64,000 nt of DNA from a bacterium (lineage in GTDB: Bacteria; Zhuqueibacterota; QNDG01; JAFGCO01): NCBI GenBank assembly GCA_016932575.1, contig JAFGCO010000048.1:1-64000 (forward strand), given 5' to 3'. A model generated the notes under the pieces. The model was not told the DNA's origin, ran no database searches, and was given only the letters and a program-made list of their open reading frames with translations. Positions 34,646 to 42,911 of this stretch are shown here, piece after piece. Made by a program: the position numbers and the translations under genes. Numbering within the stretch: the first letter of the stretch is position 1; every line of letters starts with the position of its first letter.

Positions 34646-35398
34646 GTGAAAAAGAAAATCAAATACAATCCGGAAATTCATCATCGCCGGTCGATCCGGT
34701 TGAAGGGATATGATTATTCGCAGCCCGGTTATTATTTTGTGACCATTTGCGTTCAGAAGCGATTATGTTTATTCGGCGAAATCATCGATGGTATGATGAA
34801 ATTGAATGATGCGGGATTAATGATTGAAAAATGGTGGAAGAAATTATCAGAGAAATATGATTGTATCAGATGCGATGAATACACAGTGATGCCGAATCAT
34901 TTTCATGGGATTATAAAATTCGTAGGGGCGGACCCATGTGTCCACTCCGATAAAACGACCGGACGATCAGATAAATCGCGACAAATTCATCACACAGAAG
35001 GTCAAACATGTGGGTTTGCCAAAACACCGGATCAACCACATCCCACCCCAGGGCAAACACGCGGGTTTGCCCCTACGGATATACCGAGGGTGGTTCAATG
35101 GTTTAAAACCATGTCTACAAATGAATATATCCGGTATGTGAAATCTGACAATTGGAAACCATTTATTGGAAAATTATGGCAGCGCAATTATTGGGAACAT
35201 GTTATACGAAATGATGATGAATTAAATCGTATTCGTGAATACATACAATACAATCCACAGAATTGGTTCAAAGACAAATTGTATGTAGGGGCGGAGCCTT
35301 GTGCCCGCCCAAAACAAAATATAGAGAAGAACCAAAATGACATATTATCCATTTCGGATCACATCCCCCTGTACGGAGAAAAATCATGGATGATATAA
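34646..35398 (+). CDS. rayT: REP-associated tyrosine transposase (RAYT, Y1/HUH family)
   Basis: 250 residues from a GTG at 34646 (no good ribosome site). HUH motif in VMPNHFHGIIKF (about residue 88), candidate catalytic Tyr in WFKTMSTNEYIRYVK, and the family end LWQRNYWEHVIRNDDELN, REYIQYNPQNW. These single-stranded DNA transferases recognise and spread REP hairpins. Between the HUH motif and IPRVVQWF is a roughly 50-residue insertion (GADPCVHSD, GQTCGFAK, GQTRGFAPTD) encoded by REP DNA itself, and another REP makes AEPCARPK near the C-terminus. It lies inside the hsd operon between hsdS and hsdR. Frame is intact. Confidence 0.93.
   Translation: MKKKIKYNPEIHHRRSIRLKGYDYSQPGYYFVTICVQKRLCLFGEIIDGMMKLNDAGLMIEKWWKKLSEKYDCIRCDEYTVMPNHFHGIIKFVGADPCVHSDKTTGRSDKSRQIHHTEGQTCGFAKTPDQPHPTPGQTRGFAPTDIPRVVQWFKTMSTNEYIRYVKSDNWKPFIGKLWQRNYWEHVIRNDDELNRIREYIQYNPQNWFKDKLYVGAEPCARPKQNIEKNQNDILSISDHIPLYGEKSWMI
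34923..35078. repeat. REP/BIME cluster B inside the transposase gene
   Basis: Hairpin units at 34925-34948 (GGGGCGGACC...GGTCCACTCC-like, imperfect), 35000-35020 (GGTCAAAC...GGGTTTGCC) and 35050-35072 (GGGCAAAC...GTTTGCCC). Units two and three plus their spacer (AAAACA...GATCAACC...CCACCCC) closely match 34538-34610. Confidence 0.8.
35288..35310. repeat. REP unit near the 3' end of the transposase gene
   Basis: GGGGCGGAGCCTTGTGCCCGCCC, a hairpin of the same class as units 34502-34525 and 34925-34948, preceded like them by GTA. Confidence 0.65.
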
Positions 35399-35772
35399 AT
35401 CACAACCTCCCCACCCAATCCCAATTGCTCCTCTACCAGACCGAAGACGGACAGACACGGATTGAGGTGAGGCTGCAGGATGAAACGGTGTGGCTGACGA
35501 TTAATCAGATGGCGGAACTGTTTCAGGTAGACAAATCCGGCATCAGCCGTCATCTCAAAAATATTTATGATACGCATGAATTGACACGGGAGGCAACTGT
35601 TGCAAAATTTGCAACAGTTCAGCAGGAAGCCATGGATAAAGTGCATTCAGAATATGAAAAAATCAGACTAAAACAAATGAATGAACTTTCACCCGTGGAA
35701 AAACATTTTCTGAAATCCATGAAGGAAATGAAGAAAATTGAGGCGTCCGTCAAAAGGAGCAAAAAGTCATGA
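35386..35772 (+). CDS. Short RhuM-like HTH protein, probably internally deleted
   Basis: 128 residues; ATG preceded by GGAG 7 nt away. The N-terminal 80 residues match the virulence protein RhuM / Fic-linked family: LLLYQTEDGQTRIEVRLQDETVWLTINQMAELF, cut here for length, followed by VDKSGISRHLKNIYDTHEL and ATVAKFATVQQE. Full RhuM proteins are about 330 residues; here the N-terminal HTH part passes directly into a short charged tail (KVHSEYEKIRLKQMNEL) resembling the family's extreme C-terminus, so the middle seems missing. RhuM genes commonly sit in type I restriction loci. It overlaps rayT by 13 bp and hsdR by 4 bp (ATGA). Role unknown. Confidence 0.75.
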   Translation: MDDINHNLPTQSQLLLYQTEDGQTRIEVRLQDETVWLTINQMAELFQVDKSGISRHLKNIYDTHELTREATVAKFATVQQEAMDKVHSEYEKIRLKQMNELSPVEKHFLKSMKEMKKIEASVKRSKKS

Positions 35773-38700
35773 GTCAGGACGGACCGGTTTATCACTCAGA
35801 CGGATTCCGGTTTAATGAGAAGTATCTCTCCCAGATTCCGGCCATTCAACTTTTAATAAATCTCGGATATGTGTATCTGACTCCTCAGGAAGCGTTGAAA
35901 GAACGGCTGGATAAAACAGATCAAATTCTGTTAGAGGGCATACTTCGCGTACAGTTGAAAAAAATCAACCGGATTCAATATAAAGGCCAGGAATTTTTAT
36001 TTACGGAAGAAAATATTCAATCCGCCATTCAAAAGCTAAAAAACATTCCTTATGACGGGCTCCTTAAAACCAATGAAGCGGTTTATGACTTAATCACCCT
36101 GGGCACTGCTCTTGAGCAGAATATCGAAGGCGATTCCAAGAGTTTTAATTTAAAATATATCGACTGGCAGAATCCTGAACGGAACATGTTTCACGTCACT
36201 TCGGAATTCAGTGTGGAACGATCCCGAAGCACGGAAACAGTTCGGCCGGATATTGTCTTGTTTGTGAATGGCATTCCTTTTGTCATTATAGAATGCAAGT
36301 CGCCTAAAATAGAAATTGATCAGGCCATTTCCCAGTCCATAAGAAACCAGGGATTTGAATACATCCCAAAATTATTTATGTATGCGCAAATGGTTTTGGG
36401 CTTAAATAAGAATGAGGCACGGTTTGCCACTGTAGGCAGTGACAAAGAATTCTGGGCCATATGGAAAGAAAAAAAGGATAAAAAAGAAAAGATCATTAAA
36501 ATCGTTAATCAATTCTTGACTGTCGATCAGAAAGATCATCTTTTCAGCGGCGAATTCGACATTGCACGCTCTCATTTTAATGCACTTGAAAAAGAAGAGC
36601 GGCTTGTCACAGAACAGGACAAAGCTTTATTCAGTCTATGCCGGCCGGAGCGGTTACTTGAACTGAACTATAAATTTACAGTTTTCGAAGGCATCGACCG
36701 AAAGATTGCACGGTATCAACAATATTTTGTAATAAAATCGACCCTTGAAAGAATCAAGCAAAAAAATGCCAAAGGCATTCGAAAGGGCGGCATTATCTGG
36801 CATACACAGGGATCGGGTAAATCACTGACCATGGTGATGTTAGCTCGTAATCTCGCATTGGATTCTGAAATTCCAAATCCGCGTCTAATCCTTGTCACAG
36901 ACAGAAAGAACCTCGATGAACAGTTAAGCAATACGTTCGCAACATGCGGGCTGGATCGTAGTCATGCCACATCCGGACGGGATTTGCTGAAACTAATTTC
37001 CAAAGATAAAGCGACCATTGTCACAACATTGATCCAAAAATTTGAAAAAGCGTTGAATATTCAGAGATTTCAGGATGATTCTCCCAATATATTTATGCTG
37101 ATCGATGAGAGCCACCGCAGTCAGTTTGGATCAATGGCCGCCCGTATGCGTCAAATGTTCCCCAAAGCGTGTTATATTGGCTTTACAGGAACGCCCTTGA
37201 TGAAATCGGAAAAAAATAACTTCATCAAGTTTGGCGGCTTAATTGAACCATACTATTCCATTACCCAAGCTGTGGATGACAAATCGGTGGTCCCTCTATT
37301 ATATGAAGGCCGTATGGTTGAAATGGAGCAAAACAAGGCGGCTATCGATCTTTGGTTTGAACGCCATACCAGCAATATGACAGACAAACAAAAAGCGGAT
37401 CTGAAAAGGAAATATGCTCGAGCGGAAATGCTGAATAAGGCGGATCGGGTTGTTTATATGCGCGCATTCGACATCAGTGAACATTACCGGTCCACATGGC
37501 AGGGCACAGGCTTTAAAGCCCAATTAGTGGCACCAAATAAATCAACAGCAATTAAATATCATATGTATTTAAACGAAATAGGACTTGTCTCATCCGAAGT
37601 CGTTATCTCCGGGCCGGATGCACGGGAGGGATATGATGAGGTAGACGAAGAACCCACTGATGATGTGATAAGGTTCTGGAAAAAAATGATGAGGCGGTTC
37701 GGTAATGAAGAAAATTACAATAAACAGATCATCAATCAGTTTAAAGCAGGAGACACTCCGGAAATTATTATTGTTGTCAGCAAACTTTTGACTGGATTTG
37801 ACGCACCCAAGAACACAGTGATTTATCTTTGTAAAGAGTTGAGAGAACATTCATTACTCCAGGCGATTGCGCGTGTCAACCGGATACATGAAAATAAAGA
37901 GTTCGGTTATGTTGTGGATTATGTCGGATTGCTTGGCAAATTAGATGAAGCACTCACCATGTACAGTGCTCTTGAAAATTTTGATGAAGCAGATTTGGCA
38001 GGAGCGCTTTTAGCCATTGACAAAGAGATTGAGAAACTGCCCCAAAAACATTCGGACCTGTGGGACCTGTTTAAAACCATAAAAAATAGCCGTGACGAAG
38101 AAGCGTATGAAGTCTTCCTGAGAGAAGGCAAAGCACGGGACGAATTTTATGAGAGGTTATCCGAATTCAGCAGAACATTGACAATAGCCCTTTCGTCTCA
38201 TGATTTTATTATCAATATTGAGAATAATAAACTCCGCCAATATAAAACCGATTTGAAACGATTTCAAAATCTGAAATCGTCAGTCAGGTTGAGATACGCG
38301 GAATCGATCAGTTATAAAGATTATGAACCCAAAATAAAAAAGCTGTTAGACACCCATATTCAGGCCAATGAGGTAATTCAACTCAATGAACCTGTCAATA
38401 TTTTTGATGATGATGCGTTTATGGGAATCAAAGACCAGCAAGGTGTCTATGAACGGTCGACCGCTTCACAGGCGGATTCGATTGCGCACGCCTTAAAAAA
38501 GACAATCACAGAAAAAATGGAAGAAGATCCGGCTTTTTATGAAAAATTCTCAAAACTGATTCAGAAAGCCATTGATGATTTCAGAAACAAGCGAATTTCG
38601 GATTTGGAATACTTAAAGAGAACACGGGAAATCCGGGATAAATTCGTATCTCATCAACACGATGATGTTCCTGATGCATTGGACGGCAACGAGGATGCCA

Positions 38701-38987
38701 TGGCCTATTTTGGTATTCTGAAACCCTATTTTGAAAAGCAGTCAGGAAAATCAGACCAATGGGAAACAATCGCTACGAACACAGCAGTCGCAATTCAGGA
38801 AATATTAAAGAAACACTGGAAGGTTCATTTTTGGGATGACCATGACGCACAAAAACAGGCGATAAACGATATCGATGATTATCTTTTTGATGAAGTTAAA
38901 AATGTTCATGGATTTCAATTCAGTCTCACAGCGATGGATGAGATTATTGAAAGAACCATGCGCGTAGCCCGGCACAGGAGCAGTTAA
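35769..38987 (+). CDS. hsdR: Type I restriction enzyme HsdR (nuclease and translocase subunit)
   Basis: 1072 residues. N-terminal PD-(D/E)xK nuclease: VRPDIVLFVNGIPFVIIECKSP (about 160-180). SF2 motor: Walker A HTQGSGKSLTMV (about 344), LILVTDRKNLDEQL, DEAD-box-like LIDESHRSQFG, GFTGTPL, LLTGFDAPK, and IARVNRIHE (motif VI). C-terminal helical region joins HsdM. It cuts unmodified DNA after ATP-driven translocation. Coupled by ATGA to the RhuM-like gene. No frameshift is seen, so restriction should be functional. Confidence 0.96.
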   Translation: MSQDGPVYHSDGFRFNEKYLSQIPAIQLLINLGYVYLTPQEALKERLDKTDQILLEGILRVQLKKINRIQYKGQEFLFTEENIQSAIQKLKNIPYDGLLKTNEAVYDLITLGTALEQNIEGDSKSFNLKYIDWQNPERNMFHVTSEFSVERSRSTETVRPDIVLFVNGIPFVIIECKSPKIEIDQAISQSIRNQGFEYIPKLFMYAQMVLGLNKNEARFATVGSDKEFWAIWKEKKDKKEKIIKIVNQFLTVDQKDHLFSGEFDIARSHFNALEKEERLVTEQDKALFSLCRPERLLELNYKFTVFEGIDRKIARYQQYFVIKSTLERIKQKNAKGIRKGGIIWHTQGSGKSLTMVMLARNLALDSEIPNPRLILVTDRKNLDEQLSNTFATCGLDRSHATSGRDLLKLISKDKATIVTTLIQKFEKALNIQRFQDDSPNIFMLIDESHRSQFGSMAARMRQMFPKACYIGFTGTPLMKSEKNNFIKFGGLIEPYYSITQAVDDKSVVPLLYEGRMVEMEQNKAAIDLWFERHTSNMTDKQKADLKRKYARAEMLNKADRVVYMRAFDISEHYRSTWQGTGFKAQLVAPNKSTAIKYHMYLNEIGLVSSEVVISGPDAREGYDEVDEEPTDDVIRFWKKMMRRFGNEENYNKQIINQFKAGDTPEIIIVVSKLLTGFDAPKNTVIYLCKELREHSLLQAIARVNRIHENKEFGYVVDYVGLLGKLDEALTMYSALENFDEADLAGALLAIDKEIEKLPQKHSDLWDLFKTIKNSRDEEAYEVFLREGKARDEFYERLSEFSRTLTIALSSHDFIINIENNKLRQYKTDLKRFQNLKSSVRLRYAESISYKDYEPKIKKLLDTHIQANEVIQLNEPVNIFDDDAFMGIKDQQGVYERSTASQADSIAHALKKTITEKMEEDPAFYEKFSKLIQKAIDDFRNKRISDLEYLKRTREIRDKFVSHQHDDVPDALDGNEDAMAYFGILKPYFEKQSGKSDQWETIATNTAVAIQEILKKHWKVHFWDDHDAQKQAINDIDDYLFDEVKNVHGFQFSLTAMDEIIERTMRVARHRSS

Positions 38988-38988
38988 T

Positions 38989-39699
38989 TTGAATCAAACG
39001 GCAACAATCAAGTATGGTTCAGAACGCATTAAATTCCAGATCATATATTCCGAAAGAAAAACTCTGGAAATATCGGTGCATCCTGATTCAAATGTGGTCG
39101 TCAGAGCACCCAAAAATACTGATTTTCGGGAAATAGAAGAACGTGTTATAAAACGATCCCGCTGGATTCAAAAGAAACGGTTGTATTTTCGGCAATTCGA
39201 ACCAAGAACACCGGTAAAAAAATTTGTGGCTGGCGAGTCACATCTGTATTTAGGTAAAAGATATCGGTTAAAAATTACGTGTGATGAAACAAATTCTGTA
39301 AAGCTGGTTCAAGGGTTTTTTCATATTACAATAAATGGAACAATAATGCCTGAGATGGTTAAAATTTTGCTTGATAAATGGTATTATGGGAAATCAATAA
39401 TTAAATTAAACGAATTTTATGAAAACTGCTGGGCCTCATTTAAAAAATACTCAAATACAAAGCCTGTATTAAAAATTCAAGAAATGAAAACAAGATGGGG
39501 CAGTTTATCTCAGAGAAGAATGCTGACATTAAACAGAAGATTGATCAAGGCGCCAAAAGAATGTATTGACTACGTCATCTTTCATGAATTATGTCACCTG
39601 ATCCATAAAAATCACAGTCCTGAATTCTATAATTTGCTTGAGAAGGTTATGCCGGACTGGGAAAAAAGGAAGCATCGGTTGGAGATGGCGTTGGTATAA
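38989..39699 (+). CDS. YgjP-type (DUF45, M48-like) metallopeptidase
   Basis: 236 residues from a TTG 1 nt after the hsdR stop; AGGAG lies about 9-10 nt upstream. N-terminal beta-rich part (KTLEISVHPDSNVVVRAP, FREIEERVIKRSRWI), centre MKTRWGSLSQRRMLTLNRRL, then zinc motif VIFHELCHLIHKNHSPEFY (HExxH plus downstream His) and MPDWEKRKHRL. This is the YgjP/DUF45 family, often encoded next to type I restriction hsdR genes. Its role there is unknown; processing or control of the restriction complex is a possible reason for the linkage. Last gene of the island; copA converges 4 bp away. Confidence 0.9.
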   Translation: MNQTATIKYGSERIKFQIIYSERKTLEISVHPDSNVVVRAPKNTDFREIEERVIKRSRWIQKKRLYFRQFEPRTPVKKFVAGESHLYLGKRYRLKITCDETNSVKLVQGFFHITINGTIMPEMVKILLDKWYYGKSIIKLNEFYENCWASFKKYSNTKPVLKIQEMKTRWGSLSQRRMLTLNRRLIKAPKECIDYVIFHELCHLIHKNHSPEFYNLLEKVMPDWEKRKHRLEMALV

Positions 39700-39703
39700 A
39701 TGT

Positions 39704-42211
39704 TCACGATCCCTCCTTAAAAATAGATTTTGAAATCCTTTTTAATCTCAATGCGTTCATGATGACCGATACTGAGCTGAGTGACATGGCGGCTGCCGCG
39801 AAGACCGGTTTCAGGAGAATCCCCCATAACGGATAGAGGGCACCCGCTGCGACGGGGATCCCGATAATATTGTAAAAGAATGCCCAAAAAAGATTTTGCT
39901 TGATGACTCTGAGCGTTTTTTCGGAAAGACGAATCGCACGCACAACATTCCACAAATTATTTTTAATCAGTGTGATATGCGAAACTTCAATGGCCTGATC
40001 CGTACCGCTTCCCATGGAAATCGAGACATCTGCCGCCGCCAGGGCCGGGGCATCGTTGATGCCGTCTCCGATCATGGCAATCTTTCGGCCTTCCTGCTGC
40101 AATTCCCGGATCACTTTTGCCTTTTGTTCCGGAAGCAATTCACTGTATATCCGGTCGATTTCCAGGATTCTGCCAATTTGCTGAGCAACCGCGTTTCGAT
40201 CTCCGGTCAGTAAAACCGTGGTCAGACCTTTTTTCCTGATACTGTGAACGACTTTCTTTGCCTCCGGACGCAGTGAGTCGGTTATGGCAAGTACACCCTG
40301 AACTTCCTGATCAAGAGCAACCATGACAATACTGTGTTCCAGGTTTTTCCAATGCCGCATCGTTTCCTGAAAAGGTTTGATATTAATATCATATTGTGAA
40401 AAAAAATTGGGATTGCCAACCATTAAAATATGGTTTCCCCATTTGGCTTCAATACCGAATCCGGGATGTGATTTGAATTTGGTGACCGGTTCCAAAACGA
40501 GAGACAGGTCCCGGGCATATTTGACAATGGCCTTTGCAAGCGGATGTTCTGAGTGTTGTTCTGCAGAGGCGGCCAGAATCATCAGCCAGTTATCAGAAAC
40601 GCCGGGACGGGATTGCATCTGAGTCACAGCCGGTTGGTTTTGCGTCAGGGTTCCGGTTTTATCGAATACCACCGTGTCCACATGATGAATAGACTCGAGT
40701 ACGGCTCCTCCTTTTATGAGAATCCCGTTTTCGGCGCCTATTCCGGAACCGACAATAATTGCTGTGGGCGTGGCAAGACCCAGCGCACACGGGCAGGCAA
40801 TGATCAATACTGCAATAAATCTTAACATGGCCTGGGTGAAGGCAAAACCCGGTGCAAACAATATCCAGATCATGAAAGTCAGCAGGGCGACAGCCATCAC
40901 AGCTGGGACGAAGATGGCTGCGACACGGTCGGCCACACGCTGGATCGGAGCTTTACTGGACTGGGCTTTGCGGACCAGACGGATAATCCTTGAAAGCATG
41001 GTAAATTCACCGATATTTTTCGCTTCCATATCAAAACTGCCGGTGGTATTCAGGGTGCCTCCGATCACGGAATCTCCAACACCTTTTTCCGCCGGAAGTG
41101 ATTCTCCGGTCATCATAGATTCATCGATCGCAGTCATCCCCCGGATGATGACTCCGTCAACAGGAACTGATTCGCCGGGTTGAATACGTAAAATCTGGCC
41201 TTTCCTGATTTGGTGAATCGGCAATTCCTCAATATGGTCATTATGAACAACGCGGGCGAATTTTGGCTGCAAATGCATCAGTTTCTGAATGGCTCCGGAA
41301 GTACGATGCCTTGCACGGGCTTCGAGAAAACGTCCAAGCAGAATCAGTGCGATAATCATGGCGGATGTGTCGTAATACACATGTAAATCAGCGCCTGCAT
41401 CCTTAATACAGTCAGGGAACCAGGTAACAAAGCCGGAATACAGGAAGGCAGTGCCAGTACCCATGGCCACAAGTGTATTCATATCTGCCGTAAGACGGCG
41501 CAATTGTTTATATGCACCGGTAAAAAATGATTGACCTGCCCAGAAAATGACCGGCAATGTCAGGAAAAAGAGCAGTGGATGAAGGATGCGTTCCGGGATT
41601 TCCGGTATTCCGGGGATGATATGGAGCTTGGATAAGATCAAAATCAGCGATGATAACGGGATGCCTATCCGTAACCGTTTTTTTAATTGCTTTGCGTCGT
41701 TCTGATCGTAGATGCCGTTTCTTGATACGGAATGCTCTGCATGCATATGGCGGATACGATAATCACCCACCGAAGCAAGGCCATTTTGAATATCCTTCAG
41801 TGTCGCTGATCCGGGGATGACTTCCAGTATCGCCTCCTGTGTGACCAGATTCACCTCTGAGGTTAATATATGCGGATTTTTTTCAAAAGCTGATTTGACA
41901 CGCGATACACATGAAGCGCAATGCATTCCCTCGACCTGAAATAGTAATTTATCAGTCTTTACTTTATAACCCAGATTATGAATCGCATTGATGAAGTCTG
42001 ATGGATTTATGATAATGGAATCATATTGAATTGATACAGTCTCTGCCGGTAAATTTACTGCCACGTCATTGATTCCTTCAATTTCTGATAATTGTTTTTC
42101 AAGCCGTGCGACGCATGACGCGCAACGCATACCGGTAATACCCAGCTCGATCCATAATACCTTTTCTGTTTTATCATTCTTGTTTTGATCGATACTCATA
42201 TTTAACGCCAT
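39704..42211 (-). CDS. copA: Copper-exporting P1B-type ATPase
   Basis: 835 residues. Two N-terminal heavy-metal-associated domains (GMRCASCVARLEKQL about 25; GMHCASCVSRVKSAF about 95), eight predicted helices, actuator MTGESLPAEKG, membrane metal site CPCALGLATPTA (about 475), phosphorylation site FDKTGTLTQ (about 517), EHPLAKAI, and MIGDGINDAPALAAADVS. This set defines Cu(I) exporters that pump copper to the periplasm. No copper regulator or chaperone gene is adjacent. Follows the rseC-like gene on the same strand after a terminator. Confidence 0.96.
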   Translation of the reverse strand: MALNMSIDQNKNDKTEKVLWIELGITGMRCASCVARLEKQLSEIEGINDVAVNLPAETVSIQYDSIIINPSDFINAIHNLGYKVKTDKLLFQVEGMHCASCVSRVKSAFEKNPHILTSEVNLVTQEAILEVIPGSATLKDIQNGLASVGDYRIRHMHAEHSVSRNGIYDQNDAKQLKKRLRIGIPLSSLILILSKLHIIPGIPEIPERILHPLLFFLTLPVIFWAGQSFFTGAYKQLRRLTADMNTLVAMGTGTAFLYSGFVTWFPDCIKDAGADLHVYYDTSAMIIALILLGRFLEARARHRTSGAIQKLMHLQPKFARVVHNDHIEELPIHQIRKGQILRIQPGESVPVDGVIIRGMTAIDESMMTGESLPAEKGVGDSVIGGTLNTTGSFDMEAKNIGEFTMLSRIIRLVRKAQSSKAPIQRVADRVAAIFVPAVMAVALLTFMIWILFAPGFAFTQAMLRFIAVLIIACPCALGLATPTAIIVGSGIGAENGILIKGGAVLESIHHVDTVVFDKTGTLTQNQPAVTQMQSRPGVSDNWLMILAASAEQHSEHPLAKAIVKYARDLSLVLEPVTKFKSHPGFGIEAKWGNHILMVGNPNFFSQYDINIKPFQETMRHWKNLEHSIVMVALDQEVQGVLAITDSLRPEAKKVVHSIRKKGLTTVLLTGDRNAVAQQIGRILEIDRIYSELLPEQKAKVIRELQQEGRKIAMIGDGINDAPALAAADVSISMGSGTDQAIEVSHITLIKNNLWNVVRAIRLSEKTLRVIKQNLFWAFFYNIIGIPVAAGALYPLWGILLKPVFAAAAMSLSSVSVIMNALRLKRISKSIFKEGS

Positions 42212-42247
42212 TCTTTTTGCATATCATACTCTAAGTGAATTGATAAT

Positions 42248-42276
42248 AAAAAAGTTCCCCGAAGGGAACTTTTTTT
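42248..42276 (-). terminator. Strong terminator after the RseC-like gene
   Basis: AAAAAAGTTCCC (42248-42259), loop CGAA, GGGAACTTTTTT (42264-42275). The minus-strand copy lies 9 bp past the gene stop and ends in a T-tract. It could work in both directions. Confidence 0.9.
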
Positions 42277-42284
42277 ATCGTGAA

Positions 42285-42704
42285 TTAATATTCTGTTTTT
42301 TTGCCAATGATTTTAGGCTCAAAAAAGGTGCTGCGTCCAAAAAGACGGTCAAACACCATAATACACAATTCAGCGATGATAAAACAGACGAAGAAAGCAA
42401 CCAGTGCCCAACCCTGGCTTTGCATATGGTGAAATACCACAAAATAGGCGGTTCCGGACAAAAGCAAAGGAAAAATAAAAATCAGGAATGCGGCTGAAAG
42501 CAGACTGCGTGCCGGTGTTTCAATATCCACAAAATCTCCGACTTCAACACTCAATCCATTCAGCGGCAGACGAATCTGCCGTTTGGCCGTACCGGATATG
42601 TGACACATGCCGCTGGCTGCGCAGGAAGCGCAGCTTGCTGTAGTATTCAGACAAACCAGAGCAAAGCCCTCACGAATTTCGATAATCTGACCGGATTCCC
42701 TCAT
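42285..42704 (-). CDS. RseC/MucC-family membrane protein
   Basis: 139 residues. N-terminal cytoplasmic part with a Cys cluster (CASCAASGMCHIS) near 25-36 and a small beta domain (LSVEVGDFVDIETPARSLL), then two membrane helices (SAAFLIFIFPLLLSGTAYFVVF and LVAFFVCFIIAELCIMVF). RseC proteins are linked to the Rnf/Rsx electron-transfer complex and to reduction of the SoxR Fe-S cluster. No rnf genes are in view, so the partner is unknown. Confidence 0.88.
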   Translation of the reverse strand: MRESGQIIEIREGFALVCLNTTASCASCAASGMCHISGTAKRQIRLPLNGLSVEVGDFVDIETPARSLLSAAFLIFIFPLLLSGTAYFVVFHHMQSQGWALVAFFVCFIIAELCIMVFDRLFGRSTFFEPKIIGKKTEY

Positions 42705-42911
42705 GATTCAAGTCGCTCATAAATGAAGATTAAATCGTATTAAAACTGTAACGTTATAATGGATCATCGGGTTCCTAAAAGTCGGATTGATATGAATAAA
42801 AGTTAAATTTTAAAAAGGGGATCGCATTTTTCTGTTAAAGTTTGTATATTTATTTATCAGTCTGCACGCTTGAAATTTGAAAATGGATAAAAATCAAATA
42901 CGGAGTATTTT

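Noticed and set aside
34500-35310. CRISPR array
   Set aside because: The repeats are hairpin REP units of differing spacing tied to a tyrosine transposase; no regular spacers and no cas genes.
30236-39699. BREX, DISARM or Druantia-type defence system
   Set aside because: All core genes are ordinary type I hsdM/hsdS/hsdR; no pglZ, brxC, drmA/B or large DUF1998 helicase is present.
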